Shown in pieces: positions 26,116 to 34,648 of a DNA stretch of 64,000 nt. This DNA is from Planctomycetota bacterium. GTDB lineage: Bacteria > Planctomycetota > UBA1135. How positions within the stretch are numbered: position 1 is the first letter of the stretch; each line of letters opens with the position of its first letter. Below the pieces are notes generated by a model. That model ran no database searches, was not told where the DNA came from, and saw nothing but the letters and a program-made list of their open reading frames with translations. The stretch is taken from positions 186,001-250,000 of the forward strand of contig JAAESM010000004.1 of NCBI GenBank assembly GCA_024229395.1, given 5' to 3'. The position numbers were made by a program, and so were the translations under genes.

Positions 26116-27144
26116 CTAGCGCGTCCACGAGCACCACTGCTTGATGCGCTCCTGAGTGGCCTGTTCCAAGTGATCGCACATCTGCTGGTAGGCTGGCAAT
26201 GGACCGCCAAAAGGGTCCGGCACTGGGTTGCCATGCAGGTCATACAGTGCCATGGGGGCATTTTTCGGCAACGCGGCCAGATGATTCAGTCCCATCCCCA
26301 GGAACAGATCCCACGGCCGATCGAGCATGTCCTCGAGGTTGGCCGAACGGTGAGCACTGAGATCCAAGCCAATCTTGGCGGCGACGTCGACCGAATGTTC
26401 GCTGGCCGGGCCATCTGGCATTGCGAAAGTGCCCGCTGAGGCGATTTCCCAGCCCAAGCGCGGTAGATCCGCCTCGGAAACTCCCCAGGCAGCAGCCAAT
26501 TCGGCGCGCAGCATGACCTCGCCAACGGGGGAACGGCAGATATTGCCACTGCACAACACCAGGATGCGCAAGCCAAGCATTAGTTGATCTGGAGTGAGCT
26601 CGCCGCGACGCACTTGTGGCATGGGATCGAACTCGACCACCGCCGAAGCACTGGCGGCCTGTAGTTGCGGCAGTTCACTGGCCGCAGGAATGCCTTTTTG
26701 GGCCAACCAATCCTGCAATCCCTGGCCGAACAGGGGGTCAGCAGAGGCCTCGTTGATGCTGGTCATCAACAAAGGACAGCCAACTGCCTGGGCAGCCATC
26801 TGGAAGGTCTGGTTCTGCGGCAGACGCAAACCCACCTTGAGCCATGGCCAGTTCCACACCTTAGGCAAAGCCAACCACTCCGCTGGCAGTACCGCGGTTA
26901 CACCCTGTGGCAGATTCATCGTTAACCATGCGGCCAGACCTGGAGGCAGACCAGGGGCGATGGCGGCGACTTGGCCTAAGTCGGCGAAATGCAGGCTGAA
27001 AGGCCGAGCTTCATCATAACCTTTGACGGCAGCAAGCTTTGCACTCGCATCAGCGGCATTTGCACGGATCGCCAAGCCTGGCACCGTGTCGGTAGGCAGG
27101 GCCACGATCTGGCCACTGAGAAGGGATTCGGTCAAGTCGGTCAC
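26116..27144 (-). CDS. Fusion of YrdC/Sua5-like domain and low-molecular-weight phosphatase
   Basis: Residues 1-185 are a Sua5/YciO/YrdC domain (LLSGQIVALPTDTVPGLA, PQGVTAVLPAEW, VGLRLPQNQ, LLMTSINEASADP), the fold that makes threonylcarbamoyl-AMP for tRNA t6A. Residues 192-342 are a low-molecular-weight protein phosphatase: VLCSGNICRSPVGE is the CX5R(S/T) loop and VPDPFGGPLPAY supplies the general acid. The KxR ATP-binding motif expected after the first block reads KGYDEARPFSL, so the Arg is shifted or lost, closer to YciO. ywlC and ywlE, adjacent genes in Bacillus, encode the same two domains separately. Substrate of the phosphatase half (protein phosphoarginine, tyrosine or small molecule) is unknown. 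Confidence 0.85.
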   Translation of the reverse strand: MTDLTESLLSGQIVALPTDTVPGLAIRANAADASAKLAAVKGYDEARPFSLHFADLGQVAAIAPGLPPGLAAWLTMNLPQGVTAVLPAEWLALPKVWNWPWLKVGLRLPQNQTFQMAAQAVGCPLLMTSINEASADPLFGQGLQDWLAQKGIPAASELPQLQAASASAVVEFDPMPQVRRGELTPDQLMLGLRILVLCSGNICRSPVGEVMLRAELAAAWGVSEADLPRLGWEIASAGTFAMPDGPASEHSVDVAAKIGLDLSAHRSANLEDMLDRPWDLFLGMGLNHLAALPKNAPMALYDLHGNPVPDPFGGPLPAYQQMCDHLEQATQERIKQWCSWTR

Positions 27145-27239
27145 GGTAAAGAAGCCCCGAACACCTGCATCGTGGTCCCAAGTGGGGTGGGCGCGCGGGG
27201 TTGGGGTATCCTATGCGCGCCGTCCCGCCACGGCCTCCC

Positions 27240-27968
27240 ATGAGTTCCAAGGATGCCTCCAACGCCCCGGGTGTCGACCCGCAAACCCTCGCCAGATTGG
27301 CGGGTGGCTTGGCGCATGAGTTGAAAAACCCGCTGAGCACCATCGGTTTGCACTTGGCCTTGATGGATGAGGATTGGCGCGATGAGGAGGGGGCTAAGGC
27401 ACGGCGTACTGTCAAGACGGTCGGAATCCTAAAGCATGAGGTGGAGCGCCTCAACGGCATCCTCGAAGACTTCCTGCGCTTCGCGCGCACCGACTCCTTA
27501 GAGACCCGCATGGGCAACCTGAATCAGGTGGTGGAGCAGGTCGAGCGCTTTGCCGCTCCCGAAGCCGAGCGCTTGGGCATCCACCTGCGCAGTCACCTCG
27601 ATTTGGAAATGCCAGAGATCCTGCTCGATAGCGGGCGCCTGCGCCAAGCCTTGTTGAACCTAGTAATCAATGCGCGTCAAGCGATGGAAAAGCGTGGTAG
27701 CGGCGGCATCACCCTAATCACGCGCCGTGAAGGAACCTGGGCAGTGGTGGAAGTGGTCGACGATGGCCCCGGCATGGAAGAGGAGATTTTGCAGCGCTGC
27801 TTCGAGGTTTACTACTCGACCAAAGGCAGTGGCTCCGGGCTTGGACTGGCAACCGTACGCCGCATCGTCGAAGCCCATGGCGGTACCTTGGAAGTGCAAA
27901 GTGCTCCAGGCAAAGGCACCCGCGTGACCATGTGCCTGCCTCTAGAATCGGAACCGCAAGATGGCTGA
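27240..27968 (+). CDS. Sensor histidine kinase, NtrB-like
   Basis: A soluble kinase of 242 residues with no membrane segment or clear sensing domain. It has the H box LAHELKNPLSTI, then the DHp helix pair, N box (LVINARQAM), G1 (VVDDGPGM), F-like (CFEVYYSTK) and G2 (GSGLGLATV). It autophosphorylates on the H-box histidine and passes phosphate to the NtrC-type regulator that overlaps it by 8 nt. A TATCCT hexamer at 27207-27212 would place the transcript start after the in-frame ATG 27213, which is why ATG 27240 is preferred. Confidence 0.85.
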   Translation: MSSKDASNAPGVDPQTLARLAGGLAHELKNPLSTIGLHLALMDEDWRDEEGAKARRTVKTVGILKHEVERLNGILEDFLRFARTDSLETRMGNLNQVVEQVERFAAPEAERLGIHLRSHLDLEMPEILLDSGRLRQALLNLVINARQAMEKRGSGGITLITRREGTWAVVEVVDDGPGMEEEILQRCFEVYYSTKGSGSGLGLATVRRIVEAHGGTLEVQSAPGKGTRVTMCLPLESEPQDG

Positions 27969-29355
27969 ATCCCGCTTACTGGTAGTTGACGACGATCGCG
28001 CCCACGCCGAGGCCATGCAGATGGCTTTGGAGCGCGACGGTCACGTGGTGGAAATCGCTGATAACTACATGGCAGCCTTAGACCGCGTGCGTGCACGCGA
28101 GTTTGATGTGGTGCTGACTGACTTAATGCTTGGCGACGGCAACGGTTTGGATTTGTTGCGTCAACTGCGTGAGTTGTTCCCCGGCTTGTCAGTTTTCCTA
28201 ATCACCGGTTACGGTTCGGTGGAGACTGCCGTCGAAGCCATGCAAGAGGGTGCAGCCGATTATCTGACCAAGCCGGTCAATCTTGGCGAACTGCGCACGC
28301 GTGTGAATCGCGAGCTCGAGAAACTGCAACTGGCGCTCGATAACGAGGAGTTACGCCAGGCACTCGATAAGCGTTATGGCCTCGAAGGTATGGTCGGCAA
28401 CGCGCCAAAGATGCAACGCGTCTTTGACCTGGTACGTCAAGCAGGCCGCACCGATGCAACGGTATTGGTGCTGGGTGAAAGTGGAACTGGCAAGGAATTA
28501 ATCGCCAATGCATTGCATCGTTTGTCACCGCGTTCTTCGCGACGCTTCGTCGCCATCAACTGTGCGGCCTTGACCGAGTCGCTGATCGAAAGCGAATTGT
28601 TCGGCCACACCAAAGGCGCTTTCACCGGTGCCGCCGATGCCAAGCAAGGCAAGTTCGAATACGCCGAAGGCGGAACCTTGTTCTTGGATGAGATTGGCGA
28701 CATGCCACTCTCCACTCAAGCCAAGTTGTTGCGCGTGTTGGAAAACCGCGAGGTCATGCCGGTCGGCAGTAATGCCGCGCGGCCAGTGGATGTGCGGATC
28801 GTTGCGGCCACCAACCGCAACCTACAAGAACGAGTTGCCGCAGGGCAGTTCCGCGAGGATCTCTATTACCGCTTGGCAGTTGTGCAGATTGACATGCCGG
28901 CTTTGAAGGAGCGCATCGAAGACCTGCCATTATTGATCGACCTCTTCCTGCAGGAGTTGCAGGAGCGTCACCGCAAAAGCATCGAGTCGATTTCCGATCC
29001 CGTGCTGCGCGTCTTCCGCGAGCATTCCTGGCCCGGCAACGTACGTGAGTTGCGCAACGCGGTGGAAACTATGGTGGTGCTCGATTCCGACGGCATCTTA
29101 GGCCTTGATGATCTGCCGATTATGCTGCGTGACAAGGCAGCCGAACTGCCAGATGTGGCCTTGCCTGAGGAAACCCCGGCAGCCTCGTCGGCAGAGCCTG
29201 CTTATGACTTGGTCGGCAAGACTCTGGCCGAGGTCGAGAAAGACCTGTTGCTCAACACCCTGGAGGCGCTGGGGGGCAACCGCCAAAAGGCGGCCGCGCA
29301 GTTGGGCATTGGCGAGCGCACGCTGTACCGCAAGCTGAAGGAATATCAGGCCTGA
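27961..29355 (+). CDS. Sigma-54-dependent response regulator, NtrC family
   Basis: A 464-residue enhancer-binding protein. The receiver domain has VVDDDRAH and the phospho-acceptor in VVLTDLMLGDGNG. The AAA+ core has Walker A LGESGTGKELIA, the sigma-54 contact loop HTKGAFTGA (intact GAFTGA), Walker B (GTLFLDEIGDM) and the R-finger region. The C-terminal Fis-type helix-turn-helix ends GNRQKAAAQLGIGERTLYRKL. With the upstream kinase it forms a two-component system that needs RpoN. Target genes are not stated by the sequence; the neighbour dnaK has sigma-54-like boxes upstream. Confidence 0.93.
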   Translation: MAESRLLVVDDDRAHAEAMQMALERDGHVVEIADNYMAALDRVRAREFDVVLTDLMLGDGNGLDLLRQLRELFPGLSVFLITGYGSVETAVEAMQEGAADYLTKPVNLGELRTRVNRELEKLQLALDNEELRQALDKRYGLEGMVGNAPKMQRVFDLVRQAGRTDATVLVLGESGTGKELIANALHRLSPRSSRRFVAINCAALTESLIESELFGHTKGAFTGAADAKQGKFEYAEGGTLFLDEIGDMPLSTQAKLLRVLENREVMPVGSNAARPVDVRIVAATNRNLQERVAAGQFREDLYYRLAVVQIDMPALKERIEDLPLLIDLFLQELQERHRKSIESISDPVLRVFREHSWPGNVRELRNAVETMVVLDSDGILGLDDLPIMLRDKAAELPDVALPEETPAASSAEPAYDLVGKTLAEVEKDLLLNTLEALGGNRQKAAAQLGIGERTLYRKLKEYQA

Positions 29356-29417
29356 GCGGCTCCTTTCGGCGCAGAATTGACCCCAGCTGCTAGCTGGAGC
29401 GCCGTCGGCGACTGTCA

Positions 29418-29464
29418 TGGCACGCCTGCCAGATTGGCAGATTTGGGCTGGCACAGCAGTTGAT
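29418..29464 (+). promoter_or_regulatory. Palindrome and sigma-54-like elements upstream of dnaK
   Basis: CTGCCAGATTGGCAG at 29426-29440 is a perfect 6-3-6 palindrome. It is flanked by TGGCACG at 29418 and TGGCAC at 29449. The second is followed at the right distance by TTGAT, giving GG-N10-GA instead of the sigma-54 GG-N10-GC. A start near 29475 would leave a 23 nt leader. No CIRCE element is seen. Proposed, not proven. Confidence 0.35.
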
Positions 29465-29497
29465 ACCTATGCGGCGGGAAAACATCCCATTTGAATC

Positions 29498-31390
29498 ATG
29501 GCAAAAATCATCGGTATCGACCTCGGAACGACCAACTCGGTTGTTTCCGTGCTTGAAGGCGGGGAGACCAAGGTCATCCCTAACAAAGAAGGCGGGCGCA
29601 CGACCCCATCGGTTGTGGCTTTCCAAGACAACGGCCAACGTTTGGTCGGCGGCCCGGCTAAGCGCCAGGCAGTAACCAACCCGACTCGCACGATCTTCTC
29701 GATCAAGCGTTTCATGGGTCGTCGTCACGAGGAAGTGAGCGGCGAAGAGAAGATGGTTCCTTATGAGGTCGTCGGCGGCCAAAAGGACATCGTTCGCGTG
29801 AAGGTTGGCGACAAGGAGTACTCCGCACCGGAGATTAGCTCCTACATTCTTGGCTACTTGAAGGAGTGCGCCGAGGACTACCTTGGCGATAAGGTCACCA
29901 AGGCTGTTGTCACCGTTCCGGCTTACTTCAACGACTCGCAGCGCCAGGCAACCAAAGACGCCGGCAAGATCGCGGGCCTTGAGGTAGAGCGCATCATCAA
30001 CGAGCCAACTGCCGCAGCGATTGCTTTCGGCATGGACAAGAAGAAGGCTGGCAAGATCGCCGTCTTTGACCTTGGTGGTGGTACTTTCGATATCTCGATC
30101 CTGGATATCGGCGATGGCGTGTTTGAAGTGCTTTCCACTTCGGGCGATACCCACCTCGGTGGCGATGACATCGACCAGACCTTGATCGACTGGGTTGCTG
30201 GTGAATTCGCTCGCGAGAACGGCATCGATCTGCGCGACGACAACATGGCATTGCAGCGCCTCAAGGAGGCATGCGAGAAGGCCAAGTGTGAGTTGAGCTC
30301 CGGTAACGAAACGCAGATCAACCTGCCTTTCATCACCGCCGATGCATCCGGTCCTAAGCACCTGATGGTGAGCCTGACACGCGCCAAGTTCGAAAGCCTC
30401 AACGCAGAGTTCTTCGCACGTTGCAAGACTCCATGTGAGCAAGCTCTATCGGATGCCGGCCTTTCGCCGAAGGAAATCGACGAGGTACTCCTGGTCGGTG
30501 GTTCCACCCGCATTCCTCAAGTACAGGAGATCGTCAAGACGGTCTTCCAGCAGGAGCCAAACCGCTCCATGAACCCTGATGAAGTCGTTGCCATGGGTGC
30601 ATCGATTCAAGGTGGTGTACTCGCTGGTGACGTGGAAGACCTGGTGCTACTCGATGTGACTCCGCTGAGCCTTGGTATCGAAACCATGGGCGGCGTGATG
30701 ACCACCTTGATCGAGCGCAACACCACCATTCCTACTACCAAGAAGGAAGTGTTCTCGACGGCTGCTGATAACCAGCCAAAGGTTGAGGTTCACGTGATGC
30801 AGGGCGAGCGCCCAATGGCTGCGGATAACCGCACCTTGGATCGCTTCACTCTCGATGGCATTCCACCAGCACCACGTGGTGTGCCGCAGATCGAGGTCGA
30901 GTTCGACGTCGACAGCAACGGCATCTTGCATGTGCACGCCGTTGATAAGGCTACCGGTAAGGAGCACAAGGTTCGCATCGAGCAGAGCTCTGGTTTGTCT
31001 GACGATGACATCCAGCGCATGCAAGACGATGCCGAGAAGTTCAAGGAGCAAGACGAAGCCGCGAAGGACGTCGTCGAGAAGCGCAACCTAGCTGATCAAG
31101 CAGTTTGGCAAGCGCAGAAGATGCTCAAGGAGAACGAAGCCAAGATCGATGAGGCCGACAAGACCGCAGTCGAAGAGAAGATCACTGCTGTCGAAGAAGC
31201 TCTCAAGGGTGAAGACATGGCGGCGATTGACGCCAAAGTGGAAGAACTCACGCAGGCTTTGCACCCGATCGCATCCAAGCTCTACTCGGAGACCGAAGAA
31301 GGCCAGCCTGGCCCGCCACCAGCTCCTGAAGCCGGTGCGGATGATGCTGCCGACGACGTCGTCGACGCCGACTTCGAAGTGAAGAACTAG
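29498..31390 (+). CDS. dnaK: Chaperone DnaK (Hsp70)
   Basis: ATP-dependent folding chaperone, 630 residues. The N-terminal ATPase shows [62 protein letters not shown] and LVGGSTRIP. The substrate domain begins near [16 protein letters not shown]. The C-terminal lid ends in an Ala/Pro/Asp-rich tail and [12 protein letters not shown], like the DxxVVDADFEEV end of other DnaKs. grpE and dnaJ are not adjacent; the gene stands alone between an NtrC-type regulator and a strong terminator. Confidence 0.98.
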   Translation: MAKIIGIDLGTTNSVVSVLEGGETKVIPNKEGGRTTPSVVAFQDNGQRLVGGPAKRQAVTNPTRTIFSIKRFMGRRHEEVSGEEKMVPYEVVGGQKDIVRVKVGDKEYSAPEISSYILGYLKECAEDYLGDKVTKAVVTVPAYFNDSQRQATKDAGKIAGLEVERIINEPTAAAIAFGMDKKKAGKIAVFDLGGGTFDISILDIGDGVFEVLSTSGDTHLGGDDIDQTLIDWVAGEFARENGIDLRDDNMALQRLKEACEKAKCELSSGNETQINLPFITADASGPKHLMVSLTRAKFESLNAEFFARCKTPCEQALSDAGLSPKEIDEVLLVGGSTRIPQVQEIVKTVFQQEPNRSMNPDEVVAMGASIQGGVLAGDVEDLVLLDVTPLSLGIETMGGVMTTLIERNTTIPTTKKEVFSTAADNQPKVEVHVMQGERPMAADNRTLDRFTLDGIPPAPRGVPQIEVEFDVDSNGILHVHAVDKATGKEHKVRIEQSSGLSDDDIQRMQDDAEKFKEQDEAAKDVVEKRNLADQAVWQAQKMLKENEAKIDEADKTAVEEKITAVEEALKGEDMAAIDAKVEELTQALHPIASKLYSETEEGQPGPPPAPEAGADDAADDVVDADFEVKN

Positions 31391-31405
31391 GACAGCACCG
31401 ATAGT

Positions 31406-31482
31406 GGGCGTTTTCGCACGCCCTGTTCGGTACTTTGATACGGGGCTCCGGGTTAGTAACCTGGAGCCCCGGCATTGTTTTT
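31406..31482 (+). terminator. Strong intrinsic terminator after dnaK
   Basis: A first small hairpin pairs GGGCGT (31406-31411) with ACGCCC (31418-31423). The main one spans 31441-31471: nine pairs (31441-31449 with 63-71), one G-T pair and five more pairs around a tiny loop, about 15 pairs in all. It is followed by GCATTGTTTTT. This isolates dnaK from the ABC operon. Confidence 0.9.
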
Positions 31483-31500
31483 GCACTACTCATCCTTCCG

Positions 31501-32433
31501 ATGATCAAGACGGAACGGCTCACCAAGCATTACGGCACCATCCACGCACTCTCCGAGGTCGACCTAGAAGTCGCCCCTGGTGAGATTTTGGGCTTTTTGG
31601 GGCCTAACGGTGCCGGCAAGAGCACCACACTGCGGATTCTGAGTGGCTATCTGCCGCCTACATCCGGCAAGGCCAGCATCAACGGCCTGGACCTGATGAA
31701 CGAATCGCTGGCCGCACGACGCTGCACCGGCTACCTGCCGGAAAACTTCGTCGCACCCAGTGAGCTGCGGGTGTCGGAATACCTGCGTTTCCGCGCCGCC
31801 CTGAAAGGTCTGAGCCGCAAGCAAGTCCCCGCCGAAGTGCAACGCGTTGCCAAGCATCTTGGCCTGGAACCACGTTTGCGCCAACCCTTCTCAGCCCTGT
31901 CGAAGGGATTCCGTCAGCGTGTTGGCCTCGCCGACGCCTTGCTGGGGGATCCGCCTGCCTTGCTGCTGGATGAACCTTTCTCCGGTCTGGATCCGCTGCA
32001 ACGCGAAGAGTTCCGCACCATCTTGAAGAATCTGGCAGCAGCCGGCAAAGCCATCTTGTTCAGCTCGCACGTCTTGCCTGAGGTTGAAGAGATCGCCACG
32101 CGCGTATTGATTCTGCATCAAGGACGTTCGAAAGCGGTTGGCACTTTGGAAGATCTGCAGAGCCACTTACATGAGAAGGCCAAGTTGTGCGTGCGTTTGT
32201 CCGAAGCTGGCACCAAAGCCCACGAGGTCCTGGCTGCTGCTGCACAGGAACTGGACTTCAGCTTTGAAGAACAGAACGACAAGAGCTTCTTGATCGAACT
32301 GAATGACCACAGTCACCGTAGTGACTTATTCCAACGCCTTGCTGCCGCCAAACTACCTGTGATTGAATTCCGCGAGTTGCGTCCCGACTTGGACCAGCTG
32401 TTCCGTAGCTTGGTCGAGGAAACCGCCACATGA
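31501..32433 (+). CDS. ABC transporter ATPase, GldA-like
   Basis: The first gene of a four-gene exporter-like operon. From ATG 31501 the protein is 310 residues. Walker A is GPNGAGKST, the Q loop lies in GYLPENFV, the signature is LSKGFRQRVGLAD (a common variant of LSGGQ) and Walker B is ALLLDEPFSGLDP, with the switch His in LFSSHVLPEVEE. A C-terminal extension of about 90 residues is typical of GldA/ABC-2 type ATPases. It overlaps the permease gene by ATGA. Cargo is unknown. Confidence 0.9.
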   Translation: MIKTERLTKHYGTIHALSEVDLEVAPGEILGFLGPNGAGKSTTLRILSGYLPPTSGKASINGLDLMNESLAARRCTGYLPENFVAPSELRVSEYLRFRAALKGLSRKQVPAEVQRVAKHLGLEPRLRQPFSALSKGFRQRVGLADALLGDPPALLLDEPFSGLDPLQREEFRTILKNLAAAGKAILFSSHVLPEVEEIATRVLILHQGRSKAVGTLEDLQSHLHEKAKLCVRLSEAGTKAHEVLAAAAQELDFSFEEQNDKSFLIELNDHSHRSDLFQRLAAAKLPVIEFRELRPDLDQLFRSLVEETAT

Positions 32434-33173
32434 GAGCCTTCGTAGCCCTGTGGAAGCGCGAGGTCTTCTCGATGCTGGTGTCACCCTTCGCATTCGTGTT
32501 GTTGGGAGTCTGGTTCCTGCTCAATGGCATGTTGTTCGTGGTGGCTTTGAGCACCCAGCAAGTCATGGCCGACCTGCGTTTGCTGCCGCCGTTTTTGTTC
32601 GGCAGTGGCATGTTGGTGTGGCTGCTGTTGCCGGCCTTCCCGCCGCTGTTGTGCATTCGCCTGTTCGCCGAGGAACATCGCGTTGGCACTCTAGAACCGT
32701 TGCTGACGGCACCGATTCGCGATTTCGCGGTGGTGCTGGCCAAGTACTTAGCAGCCTGCGTTTTCTTCCTACTGTTCTGGGGCGGCGTATTGTTGCTGTT
32801 CCTGCTGCTGCACTGGCATGGCGGCAACTTAGATTGGGCGCGCGTGCTTGGTGGCATGCTGGGCGCGATCCTGGTGTCCTTTCTGTTCTTGGCCACGGGA
32901 TTGTGGGCTTCTTCCTGGAGTTCCAACTTGGTGCTTGGTGCCGGTGGCGGTGCCGCGTTGAACTACCTGCTGTTGTTCGTGCCGGCCCTATTCGAACTGA
33001 ATGAAGGACCGTTAGGTTCGGTGGCACGTAGCATGCACTTACCGAACTTCCTCGACCGAGGTTTCTCGGCGGGCTTGCTCGACAGCTATGCCTTGGTCTA
33101 CTTATTAGGACTATCAGCACTATTCCTTTTCCTTACTTGGATGCGCTTGGTCTCGCGGAGGTGGGTGCCATGA
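32430..33173 (+). CDS. ABC-2 type permease, GldF-like
   Basis: A 247-residue membrane protein with about six helices. It starts MRAFVALWKREVFSMLVSPFAFVLLG and has the ABC-2/GldF hallmark FAEEHRVGTLEPLLTAPI between helices 2 and 3, then LAKYLAACVFFLLF. It forms the membrane pore with the preceding ATPase. In gliding Bacteroidota the equivalent GldF works with GldA and GldG; here the neighbours are the same but gliding is not implied. Confidence 0.87.
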   Translation: MRAFVALWKREVFSMLVSPFAFVLLGVWFLLNGMLFVVALSTQQVMADLRLLPPFLFGSGMLVWLLLPAFPPLLCIRLFAEEHRVGTLEPLLTAPIRDFAVVLAKYLAACVFFLLFWGGVLLLFLLLHWHGGNLDWARVLGGMLGAILVSFLFLATGLWASSWSSNLVLGAGGGAALNYLLLFVPALFELNEGPLGSVARSMHLPNFLDRGFSAGLLDSYALVYLLGLSALFLFLTWMRLVSRRWVP

Positions 33174-34648
33174 GCCGACGCCTTCGCTTAGGTCTGCTGA
33201 CCATGTTCGCCGCGGCTTGCGCCATCGCTTTCACGGTGTTGTTGCTTTACACCTTCTCGCGCCCTGGTTTGCGCGTACGCATCGATCTCTCAAGTACTGG
33301 AACTGCCGGCCTGAGTGATCGCACCGTCAGCGCCTTGAACCAATTACCCGAAGGCAGTCGCTTGACTGCATTCCTGTTCCCGGAAGATGATTCCTTCCGC
33401 TGGTTCAACGCCAACGTCTACCCGCAGGCTTTCGATCGGATCACTAGCCTAGTCGAGGATGCCCGCGTGCAAAGCGGTGGCAAGTTGGAAACGCTAGTCA
33501 TTGACATCAACAGTCCAATGGTCGCGCGCGAGCGTGAGATCAACCGCAGCCAACGCAAGCCAGGCGAAGCCATCGTGCTGGAAAGCGTCGATCAACGTCG
33601 CGTGATCAGTTTCGAAGACCTGTTCCAGATCCTGCGCGCCAACGTCAATGACAGTACGCCGGCTCGCATTCAACGTGAACGTGTGGATACCGCCTTGGGC
33701 GACGCCGCCGTGGCACTCGCCAGTGGCAGTACCTTGAAAGCGGGAATCGTGACTGGTTATGGCCAGGCTTCCGCCACCGACCCGAACGGCTTGCTCGGCC
33801 TCTCGCAACTATTGGTGCGCGATAACTGGGAGCCGATTGAGATCGAAGGTCCCGCGGATGCGGTGGACTGTGATTTGCTGATCTTTGTCGATCAGAAACA
33901 GCCTTTCCTGCCGTCGGACTTGAAGTCCATGGAGGATTGGCTTGCTGCTGACAAGGCAATCATGGTCGCACTCGGTCCGAATGCATCGCCGGCAGCAGCC
34001 AAGCAATGGAATACCCTGCTGAAGGATCGCGGCACAGGCTTCGAACCAGGTTTGATTTGTGAACCGATCCGTAGTGCCGCCGGCATGGTGGAGGGGCGTA
34101 GTGATTGCGCCAAGTTGGAACTGAATGCGGAACGCTTCAGTGGCCAGCATCCAATCACCATTCCATTGATTGAGGACAACCGCCTGCTGTTGGTCATTGG
34201 CGCGCGCCCGGTGATCTTCCAGAGCGGTACTAACGACTACACCCAGGAACGCTTGCTTCGCACCGATCCTTTGGCGTGGGCGGATTCGCAAGACCCCAAC
34301 GGCCTGGTCTTTTCCTACGACAAGAATGAGACGCGCGGCATCCGTTCGATCGCCGTGGCTACCGAACGCTGGTCGCCCGGCAAAGAGGGGCGCATGGGGC
34401 GCATCGTCGCTTTGGGATCAGCCGCCAGCCTTAGCGCCGGGCTTGAGTTCAATCGCGACTTCATCACCTCTAGCCTGCAATGGCTCGGTGGCGACGACCG
34501 CAAGTCCAGCGGTTTGATCGGATTGGGCGAACGCCCATTCCAACCTGATCGCGATTCGATTGCGCGCATCAACAACATCAGCGTCTACGGGATTCCGGGC
34601 GTGACCTTTCTGATTGGTTTGTGGGTTTTCTGGAGAAGAAGACGATGA
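33170..34648 (+). CDS. GldG-like ABC auxiliary membrane protein
   Basis: From ATG 33170, overlapping the permease stop by ATGA, this is a 492-residue protein. It has one N-terminal membrane helix (about 10-30) and one at the C-terminus (about 475-488, GIPGVTFLIGLWVFW followed by RRRR). The large outer domain is GldG/ABC_transp_aux-like: RIDLSSTGTAGLSDRTVSALNQL, FRWFNANVYPQAFDRITSLVEDA, and the GIVTGYGQASATDPNGLLGLSQLL block. This domain type binds an unidentified ligand outside the cytoplasm. Confidence 0.82.
   Translation: MSRRLRLGLLTMFAAACAIAFTVLLLYTFSRPGLRVRIDLSSTGTAGLSDRTVSALNQLPEGSRLTAFLFPEDDSFRWFNANVYPQAFDRITSLVEDARVQSGGKLETLVIDINSPMVAREREINRSQRKPGEAIVLESVDQRRVISFEDLFQILRANVNDSTPARIQRERVDTALGDAAVALASGSTLKAGIVTGYGQASATDPNGLLGLSQLLVRDNWEPIEIEGPADAVDCDLLIFVDQKQPFLPSDLKSMEDWLAADKAIMVALGPNASPAAAKQWNTLLKDRGTGFEPGLICEPIRSAAGMVEGRSDCAKLELNAERFSGQHPITIPLIEDNRLLLVIGARPVIFQSGTNDYTQERLLRTDPLAWADSQDPNGLVFSYDKNETRGIRSIAVATERWSPGKEGRMGRIVALGSAASLSAGLEFNRDFITSSLQWLGGDDRKSSGLIGLGERPFQPDRDSIARINNISVYGIPGVTFLIGLWVFWRRRR

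Noticed and set aside
29356-29497. CIRCE (HrcA) operator before dnaK
   Set aside because: No TTAGCACTC-type inverted repeat is present.
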